Positions 10,410 to 17,539 of a DNA stretch of 26,596 nucleotides are shown in pieces; the first letter of the stretch is position 1; each line of letters starts with the position of its first letter. The stretch is from Ophiothrix spiculata (Eukaryota > Echinodermata > Ophiuroidea > Amphilepidida > Ophiotrichidae). Both the position numbers and the translations under genes were made by a program. The stretch lies in NCBI GenBank assembly GCA_000969725.1, contig JXSR01S064001.1, one strand, 5' to 3'. The notes below the pieces were generated by a model, which was not told the origin of the DNA, ran no database searches, and was given only the letters and a program-made list of their open reading frames with translations.

Positions 10410-10970
10410 CATGTAAGCAAGAAAGTCGTATCTGCACAGATACGACTTTCTTGTATAAGTGATATATCACTCATGTAAGCAAGAAAGTCGTATCTGCACA
10501 GTAACGACTTTTTTGTATAACTGATATATCACCCATGTAAGCAAGAAAGTCGTATCTGCACGCAAATACGACTTTCTTGTATAAGTACTTTATCACCTAT
10601 GTAAGCAAGAAAGTCGTATCTGCGCAGATACGACTTTCTTGTATAACTGATATATCACCCATGTAAGCAAGAAAGTCGTATCTGCGCAGATACGACTTTC
10701 TTGTATAACTGATATATCACCCATGTAAGCAAGAAAGTCGTATCTGCGTAGATACGACTTTCTTGAATAAGTAATGTATCACTCCATCACTCATTTAAGC
10801 AAGAAAGTCGTATCTGCACACAGATACAACTTTCTTGTGTAAGTGGTATGTCACCCATGTAAGCAAGAAAGTCGTATCTGCGTAGATACGACTTTCTTGT
10901 ATAACTGATATAATCAGCCATGTAAGCAAGAAAGTCGTATCTGCGCAGATACGACTTTCTTGCTTACATG
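10410..10970. repeat. Tandem array of nine palindromic units
   Basis: Nine units begin at 10410, 10472, 10534, 10598, 10660, 10722, 10792, 10856 and 10919, giving steps of 62, 62, 64, 62, 62, 70, 64 and 63 bp. Each holds GCAAGAAAGTCGTATCTGC, a 2-6 nt centre (GC, GT, CA or longer) and the reverse complement CAGATACGACTTTCTTG. A spacer of about 17-18 nt like TATAACTGATATATCAC joins units. Units 4, 5 and 9 are perfect through the centre. Unit 2 (TAACGACTTTTTTG), unit 3 (extra centre bases) and unit 7 (TACAAC) have decayed right arms without compensating changes on the left. The 70-bp step contains an extra TCCATCAC. This is a satellite of hairpins rather than a simple satellite. Confidence 0.97.
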
Positions 10971-10971
10971 G
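10918..10971. repeat. 54-bp perfect palindrome
   Basis: The last array unit extends the palindrome beyond the usual arm. CATGTAAGCAAGAAAGTCGT continues to the centre CTGC|GCAG and is mirrored exactly to 10970, with one further C/G pair at 10918/10971. It therefore lacks the TATAACTGATATATCAC spacer and passes straight into the right flanking arm. This makes it the likely ancestral centre of the structure. Confidence 0.95.
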
Positions 10972-11195
10972 GAAATTCAGATTGCAGATACGCCATTTTC
11001 TTTTGCAAATAATATTTTAAATAATAAATTATATTCCATAAATTAAATATGAGAATACTAACAAAGTTCAGTAAATATCTAAAAAATTCAAAAATATAGT
11101 TTTTCTCAAAATCTGGGACAGTGAGACACAAAAATGTGTCTCCTGTAAAATCACCAAAATGCAGATACGACTTTCTTGCACTCACATGACGAAAT

Positions 11196-11494
11196 GTCTT
11201 GTGATTGTAGTAAAGCAAATTTAATAAGCTTTCAAATGCAGGAAAAAATGATGGAAATCGGATGAAAAATAAAAAAGTTATGACCAATTTTGTAAGTTCG
11301 TCTCTTTTTCTTCCATTCCAATGGGATTTACACAGTTAAGCAAGATATTACATATCACAATTACAGGTTATGGCATCATGATAAAACCGAAGAAGAACTT
11401 ACAAAATTGGTCATATCTTTTTTATTTTTCATACGATTTCTTAATTTTTTTCTGCATTTGAAAGCTTATTTAATCTGCTTTACTACATTAAGAA
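11196..11494. mobile_element. Foldback element nested in the right arm
   Basis: About 92-bp arms at 11207-11300 and 11397-11487 are reverse complements with scattered mismatches. Both contain TGTAGTAAAGCA, AATAAGCTTTCAAATGCA and ACCAATTTTGTAAGTT when read inward, around a loop of about 97 bp. GAAAT occurs at both edges (11191-11195 and 11495-11499), consistent with a 5-bp target duplication. The left arm of the surrounding palindrome serves as an empty site, since GCACCAAATCATAAAT runs there directly into CGTCATGTG. The superfamily is not assigned. Confidence 0.65.
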
Positions 11495-11723
11495 GAAATT
11501 TATAATTTGGTACTTTTTGCACATTTTTTTTGATTCACGTGGTATACATTTAGAATTAAATTCGGGAAACAAAAGGCCATAACAGAAAAAGTAAGCATAT
11601 CTAAGCCGAATCATTTGGAGGGTATTAATATCTTCCTAAAACAAACCCAATAAGCTAGAAAATAATCAAAAGTCATAGATGACAGGGGTGATTCATTTTT
11701 AACACTTTATAGTATTGCTTTAA

Positions 11724-14167
11724 GTGTTGAATGAAATTGACCCTTTAAATATGTTTAAGAATATTTATTTTATTGAAGTACTGGCCTTGAAGCATGTCAA
11801 AATATGAAAACTTGTTTTCAAAATAACACCACCTAGCTCTCTCAAATGTGAAGAGTTCTATGACAAATGAGACAGGTAGTAGACAATGAAATCAAGTTCT
11901 TTATGATGTCTGCTTCTGAGTGTTTTGAAAACCAATACCAAGTATAGCGATAGCATCATCTATCCAGTTTTCCAATATTTGCTTTCAAATGTCTATAATG
12001 CTAAACCAACTTTGGGATAAATGTAAACGTGGTTGTATTGACTTACTGGAAATGAAAGACAAAACATGTAATTTGTTGGCTAACTTCAATATTATCTTTG
12101 TAAATCATATCTTATCTTGTTAGCACATGGTTACAAAAAATCCCATAACATGTTTGATATCATTGTGTATTTTGCTAATGGAGTTTTCAAAACATGTTTG
12201 CTGGATAATGTCAGGTTTTTTGCCTTTTTGGTCATTTTTAACGTTATCATGAAAGTTTGTTTAGTGAAATATTAGTAAACATGTCAGCATGGCAAGTGAT
12301 TTAAATAGGGTCATATATAAATGTGTTTGACATTTTATGAGATTGCTCACATTTGTATAATATGTTAAGCTTAGAATTCTGATTATATTTGTGTATAAAT
12401 TGTACTATTGATGCATAGATATTCATGAAATAAATTTCAAATACCATATCAAACCGACTTCACAAATTTCAATGTTTGCATATACACATGTAGTTATAAG
12501 TAAATGTTAAAAGGCAAATGTAACAACTAAAATTGCATTAGTTTTGTTTTTGAATTGTTTGCAAATTTTACATTCAAATTTTATTAAATTAGCAAAAGGT
12601 AACCCATAAGAAAAATGTTGAAACTGGGACAAAGTTATTACATTACCTATCCCTGCAAATCCTCACATGACCTTGAACAATCTAAATGATTCTGATGTAT
12701 GCCTAAAGATTTCTTTTTAATTCAGTTCAATTTCCTGCTGGCAGAACATGTATGGTGTATTCTGGATTATTAATGCCTCCTTATTAAGCCACGTTTTATT
12801 CAAGACATTGGCTATAAACTTAGGAAGCCTGCCAGTTGCTTTGTTAGCATGCATGAATTGGATTAAAAATGCCCTAGGATAAAAACAAGGTTCTTAGTGC
12901 TAACATATTTGAATTGCAGTAGGTCTAGCCTGAGAATCTTGTGAAGAAAGTCATATTTGAGAGTAAGACATGATGCATCATTCTCAAGTCAAAAAAGCGC
13001 ACCTATAATATGAGTGGGATGACTTTAACCGTAACGGTATTGGTTGTCTGGATTGGCAAGTCACTGACAGCAGCTCATTAGCATCCAACAGCATTGCACA
13101 TTCACTTCATTTATTTTGTTCACACTCTGCATCTTCTCAGTACCCTTAGGGTATGTCTTTATTAAACCCAAGTCCAACCAACGACATTGCCATAGTCTTT
13201 AGGGAATACCAGACTATGTCTGGACAAGCCGCATACATATTCAATGCACCATCACCGAACCAATAGGAGGATGAACTAGAAAATCACCAGGGTTTCTGCT
13301 ACAGTCGTAGTATTGGATGGCTACATACATCAGCACAGGAATATTAGCCCTGTGTTCTCATAACCTCCATGAAATGTCGATAATTCTCGATTACACATTT
13401 TAGTTATCAGCTTTGTTTAGAATATCGTAGTTCGGATGTTGACACATTGTTGGTTTAAAATGGCTAAAGACTAGTCAATTGATGATGTATTTTTATTTAT
13501 ATTCATTGTTTTTATATCCAAACACTTGTTGCATTTTGAGAAAAATGTCATTATTTACAAAATTTAAAATCCCTGTAAAAACTTTTTTTTAAATTGCAAA
13601 AGTAAGTATCCACAAATATAAGTGATTAAATGGAACTGTCCTGGTCAAGTTCTCTTAGGAATCTGTAAATGCCAATCACAAAATCCCATGATCCTTTACT
13701 TCGCTGGTAAGTACCGTCACTGAATACTGATCACTCTATCTTGGGAGAGTTGGTAATTTGTCAAGCCACATGGGATATTGTCAATCTGTTTTTCTTGTTC
13801 TGCTCAATGAGCAGTGAGAATGTCTAATAAAGAAAAGGAAAAGGTATAGTTATTACTAGGAAATCCTGCAACGTCTTCATTGTTTTAAAATATGAAATAT
13901 TTCATTTTAAAACATCCTGTTGCCATTATTAAATTCTGTTGTTTGCAATATTTATATAATTTGTTATGAATTGCCAGGTTTTTTTCTTTTTCTTTCAATA
14001 TATATACTAAGATTAACTATATTTCAAGTGCAAATGCAATATTTAATATGTCCAATATACTTCACAGCAAATGAAATCAATCGAGGACTACCTACTTGGC
14101 AAAACAAAAGTGTCACGCTCATTTACTTTTTATAGATTTACAGGCAGAATTTAGTTACATTCACCAT
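11724..14167. other. About 2.4 kb with no supported gene
   Basis: AT-rich non-coding sequence. A visibly GC-richer stretch lies at about 13020-13400. Inside it, 13150-13263 (+) is open for 38 codons after a TAG, reading GMSLLNPSPTNDIAIVFREY at its start, and after one further stop stays open for about 25 more. No splice sites frame it convincingly. A short hairpin (CCATAGTC with GACTATG, near 13190-13217) is also present. The 71-codon frame at 13920-14135 (+) has no domain. Confidence 0.5.
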
Positions 14168-14700
14168 AAACTCGCAACGTTAAGTCCTCAATTACGACAT
14201 AAAAGCTGCAATCAATAGCAGGTACATTATGCTGTCCCTCATGCGTCTTCTTTATCCCGCTATTGATTTGTTCGCCGATAATTTGCTCATTTTAATGGCA
14301 CTTTTTCGTGCTTACTCACTCTTATGCTTTAAATTCATATTGCCTTGGGGTCAAAAAACATCTCTAATAAAACACTTCGGTGATAATCAGATTTTAATTA
14401 TTGACATGGATTTGGATTATGCATTGTATGTAAACAGTCTTTATGAAAATATTTTCTAATAAAAGTGAAGAATAACACTGACAGTAGTTAAATGTGTAGG
14501 CTTGTGATATTATTTTGTGTCGGGTTTTTTTGAAAGAAAATATATGAAGAAGTGTTAATGATGAAAAGAACACTTACACATGTCTGAAATGTTTGTATGC
14601 AAATGACTTTGATAACAGGATAAAGTATCCACTATTGGCACTGCAAATATTGGTTTCTGTCCTTCAGCTTCCTAACATATATATTGATTTGATTTTTGTA
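14168..14700. repeat. Segmental duplicate D, first copy
   Basis: Homologous to 20237-20730. Both begin ACTCGCAACGTTAAG and share CTCAATTACGACATAAAA, GCTGCAATCAATAGCAGGTA, CATTATGCTGTCCCTCATGC, GGTGATAATCAGATTT, ATGTTTGTATGCAAAT and AGGATAAAGTA. This copy has about 38 bp near 14249-14290 missing from the second. The 76-codon frame at 14229-14459 (+) is broken by that deletion in the second copy and is not called as a gene. Confidence 0.9.
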
Positions 14701-14744
14701 CATAAAACACCAAATTAATACTTAGTAACATTTTAAAATGTAAA

Positions 14745-15094
14745 AGGTCAAATCACAAAAATGTTCAAAAAGTTGACCTGAGATCATCCAAAGTTACTTT
14801 GGCCCATTAAAGGTCATGGCCATAACTCCTTAACCCTTGACACTACCTGGACCAAACCTGCACAATAGAAAGCTGCCTTCTGGGGAGTGTCCTGTTAGGG
14901 TCAGGAGAAGGTCATCAAAGGTTACCTGCCATTACGAGGTAAAATAAAAATTGATGAGAGTTGGTATAATGTGCAAGGTCACATGAGGTCATCCAAGGTC
15001 ATCTGAGGTCATTCAAGGTCTTCTAGGGTCATTCAAAGACAAAGTCATGACTCTTTAGCCCTTGAAACAACCTGGAACAAACCTACACCATTAG
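14745..15094. repeat. AGGTCA-rich repeat region
   Basis: AGGTCA or its reverse recurs at 14745, 14772 (reverse), 14811, 14909 and through the array at 14976-15031. GGGTCA also occurs at 14898. A longer unit is duplicated with an offset of about 225 bp: 14811-14868 and about 15041-15094 both read roughly GTCATG.C..AACTC.TTA, then CCCTTGA.AC.ACCTGGA, then CAAACCT.CAC. This looks like a fragment of a family of AGGTCA-bearing repeats that occur in several invertebrate genomes (general knowledge, family not named). Confidence 0.75.
14976..15031 (+). repeat. 10-bp-period AGGTCA array (DR4 spacing)
   Basis: AGGTCA occurs at 14976, 14986, 14996 and 15006, AGGTCT at 15016 and GGGTCA at 15026, each exactly 10 bp after the previous one. 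The 4-nt spacers are CATG, TCCA, TCTG, TTCA and TCTA. This is the direct-repeat-4 geometry bound by several nuclear hormone receptor dimers (established for the motif). Whether any receptor binds here is unknown; a minisatellite could show the same pattern. Confidence 0.9.
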
Positions 15095-15526
15095 GACACA
15101 CACTACTAAATAAAGGCTTTTGGCCCGCACAAGGCTATGCTGGAACATTTGTTTTAAAAGCTTCAAAAATGGCGGGAACTAGGTTTTTTGATAAAATTTC
15201 TTTTTAATCATGTTCTGTGGTTCTAATGTAGTCAGGCTGGTTAAAGATAACTATAACGTTGCTGTTTTTGTAAAATTTTAGAGCAGAGTTTCAGTGTCCA
15301 GATAAATTTTGTAGCGAGTTAGAGAAAATGAAATGTTGAGCATATCCTATGTTTGTGGCGACCTAGCAAAAAATTATCAAGGTTACCCTATATATTTTTT
15401 CACTTTGTGGGCTCATCTAGATCATAATCTCAAAATAAATCCAAAAGTTGAAGCAGATAACTGCCATGATCTGGAGGCTGTTTTGCATAGGAATGAATAG
15501 GCGATATATTTGGTGGTGTGTGTTCT
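15094..15526. mobile_element. Candidate TIR element with TTA flanks
   Basis: The left end GGACACACACTACTAAAT (from 15094) matches the reverse of the right end, AGAACACACACCACCAAAT (ending at 15526), at 16 of 19 bases or so. TTA flanks both sides (15091-15093 and 15527-15529). The interior about 430 bp has no frame and no extended foldback. The ends could have arisen by chance because they are partly CA-repeat, so this stays a candidate. Confidence 0.35.
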
Positions 15527-15568
15527 TTAAGACCTTATCCTCGTGAATATATTGCAGTAGTTTTAGTT

Positions 15569-15591
15569 AGGTCAGTCAAGGTCAGAGGTCA
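15569..15591 (+). repeat. Three AGGTCA half-sites (DR4 plus DR1)
   Basis: AGGTCA occurs at 15569, 15579 and 15586, separated by 4 nt (GTCA) and then 1 nt (G). It is a second, smaller cluster of the motif about 540 bp from the main array. Degenerate further copies (AGGTCAGGGCC) follow at about 15609. Confidence 0.85.
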
Positions 15592-15892
15592 AATCATGAT
15601 TATTTAAAGGTCAGGGCCAGGCAAGGGCAACGATGCAAATATAAGGAATGTGCGTTCAAAAAGCAATGGGTGCCTACTAGTTTATAATATTATCCAGAAA
15701 TTCAGAATATTGTGCAGTTTGTATATTTGCCAAATAAAGAGCGATATGTTTCGGTAAAATGAGCATCTTAGTTTAAAAATCCTGGTTTAATTGTGTTTCT
15801 TAAAGTTGATAATTTGGATTGGTACATTACACATGTCAACTCCCCCCCCCCCGGAAATCAGTGCAGCTGGTTTTCCGATTTTATTACGGGCA
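15592..15892. other. Spacer with an 11-C homopolymer
   Basis: Unremarkable AT-rich sequence apart from an uninterrupted run of C at 15842-15852 followed by CGG-like sequence. The frame content is closed. Confidence 0.55.
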
Positions 15893-16027
15893 TTAGTGGT
15901 GGTTGATGCTAGTTGAGCTAGTGGTTTGTAATGTTGTATCAATCTGTTACCAAGCTAGATGTTTTTGTATTTATTCAGACAATTTGTCAGGAGATATTTA
16001 AAGAGGTACACTATAGGTTGAAAGGTA
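15893..16027. repeat. Dispersed duplicate block, copy 2
   Basis: Counterpart of 475-607. It marks the upstream limit of recognisable homology between the two duplicated regions. This copy has an extra TTGAGCTAG-type duplication beside GCTAGTGGTTTGTAATGTTG. Confidence 0.8.
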
Positions 16028-16340
16028 ATGTATCGTAAGTGAACTAAATTTTCCTAGGCTTTAACGTAAGGTTACTGAAGACAATGCACAAAATATTAAT
16101 GCTGTTTTTAACTCGATAGGAGATTTGCTCATAATTGAAAGCACATATGTGTAAATGCTTTTTGATGAAGCATAATAACTAGGACAACCACTGTCTAAAG
16201 TGAACCTTAACGAGGGTAGTGATTTGTTGATCAGCCCTGATAAGGACAAAGAGCTCCTAGTTGATCCGTTGTTTTGACCTGTCTGTTAAGGTCTTGCAAT
16301 GTTGCAATGACATCAACATTTTTGAATGCTATTCGATGCA

Positions 16341-16356
16341 ACTATCTATCTATCTA
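16341..16356. repeat. (CTAT)n microsatellite, LINE tail
   Basis: About four units of CTAT lie immediately beyond the stop codon of the minus-strand LINE fragment. Read on the minus strand this is an (ATAG)n tail with almost no 3' UTR, as is usual for RTE-related and some other non-LTR elements. Confidence 0.8.
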
Positions 16357-16832
16357 TGTCGACCGCGGTCGGAAGCCATGATGAACTTTCTCCACTGCTG
16401 TCTGTTTAGCATGAGTTTGAGAAGTTTATTTTGATCAATGCCAGCATCCTGTGTAAGAAGTACTGGGTAGGACAGCCTTGGTCTTCCCCTTGCACGTGTC
16501 CCTTGGGTGGGCGTCCAGAACACTAGTCCAGACACTGGTTCCTCAAGTCGTCTAGCACAGTGAGCAGCAAAGTTTAGGCGGCGACCTCTCACTTTTTCTG
16601 ATAGTTTGGGTAAATCACCATATATTACCTCCCTGGTAGGATGATCTCTCCAGTTGAGGTTTTGAACCATCATTAATAGTCTGGTGTAGCACCCATCTAA
16701 CCTGGCTTCAAGTCTTTCTGTCAGTGTCCACCCTTCTGAGCCATACAACAGAATATGCCATTGAAGTGCATAACCAGTTCGATGCAACAGTCTTGGTTTA
16801 TTCCTCAGCAACCATTCAGACTGTACACACAA
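16350..16832 (-). pseudogene. LINE reverse transcriptase C-terminal fragment
   Basis: This is the C-terminal end of a non-LTR retrotransposon ORF2, following the catalytic RT palm. From residue 28 it reads LLYGSEGWTLTERLEARLDG, then a YTRLL..VQNLNWRDH block, then LPKLSEKVRGRRLNFAAHC, then a GTRARGRPRLSY block, ending ASDRGRHR before a TAG. This order (LYGSE.W, RLDG.YTRLL, W.DH.T...YG.LP, RRL.FA.HC, GRP) is typical of the tail of many invertebrate LINE endonuclease-RTs, probably RTE-related; the clade is uncertain. There is no ATG start: the frame begins at a TTG just after an in-frame TAG, and similarity fades upstream of about 16755, so the copy is 5'-truncated. It lacks the endonuclease and RT catalytic domains and cannot be active. 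Confidence 0.9.
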
Positions 16833-17179
16833 CTAACAGTGTGGTCTTCACCAGAGAGCACTAAGTAATATGGGGGACAAATAACATTACTTTTGGTGAC
16901 AATCTGACCTTGGGTTATTGTCAGCAGGACTGCAATTAGTGCACGTAATTCAAATTGATGTCATAAGTGATGTAAATAGTTTGGAATGGCTGCCGAGGAA
17001 AGTAATTGGATTACAGCGACATTTCAACTACGAATTATTTTGCAAAGAATACAAGCGAAACACATTTTGACTTGTAGTGCATCACAATTGTTCAGATAAA
17101 TTACACTCGCTTGCAAAAATGTATCCCAGCATTTATCAATTTTGGTCATTGTCATTTAAGGTGGCATGAGACATTGAAA
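16833..17179. other. Spacer downstream of the LINE fragment
   Basis: No gene or repeat is recognised. The 5' junction of the LINE copy must lie in or before this stretch, but no target duplication was found by eye. Confidence 0.5.
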
Positions 17180-17535
17180 CTAATCTAAATGCATTAGATA
17201 TTAGTTGAACATCAGGACCTATATAATTAAAAAGCAGGATCATTATCCTTTCAGTCCCTCCAGGTCACTGTAACTCTGTTTATCCTTTCATCCCTCGTCC
17301 ATCAATCCTCTTTTCTTTCTTGTGAGGTATTATTTCTGTTCAAATAAAACCAATGAGATACTAACATGGACAATGCATAACTTTGGCACTACTATGAAAT
17401 GTTGTGATAATGCGTGTTAATTGGAAACCGATACTCTCTTCTATTCTATTCTATTCTATTCTGAGATATAAAAGTGTGTGTTCCGATCACTCTTTTGACC
17501 CTCCCCCACAGTCCATATAACATTTTTGATTTTGA
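17180..17535. repeat. Dispersed duplicate block, copy 2 (second part)
   Basis: Counterpart of 1305-1740, with the same order of landmarks. It carries a private (TTCTA)n expansion at 17437-17462 between GAAACCGAT and GAGATATAAA. Confidence 0.75.
17437..17462. repeat. Pentanucleotide (CTATT)n microsatellite
   Basis: Four full CTATT units plus partial flanking units. The homologous site near 1651-1662 reads only ATATTCTTTCC, so the expansion arose after the duplication or was lost from the other copy. Confidence 0.9.
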
Positions 17536-17539
17536 TACC

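Larger units (their letters stand above)
10171..11544. repeat. Nested inverted repeat (foldback core)
   Basis: The outer ends pair: TACCACGTGAATC followed by an A-run at 10171-10192, against its reverse complement at 11524-11544. Moving inward, GCACCAAATCATAAAT (10231-10246) pairs imperfectly with 11499-11514, and the 26 bp at 10247-10272 pair perfectly with 11166-11191. The 41 bp from 10381 pair, with two mismatches, with those ending at 10999. The left arm has no counterpart of 11196-11494, which is therefore a later insert in the right arm. Frames at 10099-10314, 10249-10470 and 10964-11287 overlap these arms and are not genes. Confidence 0.85.
10001..11723. mobile_element. TTAA-flanked composite foldback transposon
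   Basis: The left end reads AGCAATACTATAAGATTTTG (from 10005) and the right end reads, in reverse, AGCAATACTATAAAGTGTT (from 11719). The right flank is TTAA (11720-11723); the left flank is TTTA (10001-10004), one base from TTAA. TTAA targets are used by piggyBac- and Kolobok-type transposases, but the ends lack a recognised family signature, so class is left open. The first about 165 bp and last about 180 bp align with the simple 313-bp element at 20732-21044. Between them lies about 1.37 kb found only here: a large inverted repeat with the palindrome array at its centre. No transposase frame is present, so movement would need a helper in trans. Confidence 0.8.

Noticed and set aside
10410..10970. 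CRISPR array
   Set aside because: Regular spacing is present, but the 17-18 nt 'spacers' are nearly identical to each other, the repeats are full palindromes, and the setting is a eukaryotic transposon.
10249..11287. Open frames across the palindrome arms (10249-10470 and 10964-11287, minus strand)
   Set aside because: They consist of inverted-repeat sequence and mirror each other; no domain is present.
13920..14459. Two plus-strand frames (13920-14135 and 14229-14459)
   Set aside because: The second is broken by a deletion in the duplicate at 20237-20730. The first is low-complexity hydrophobic sequence.
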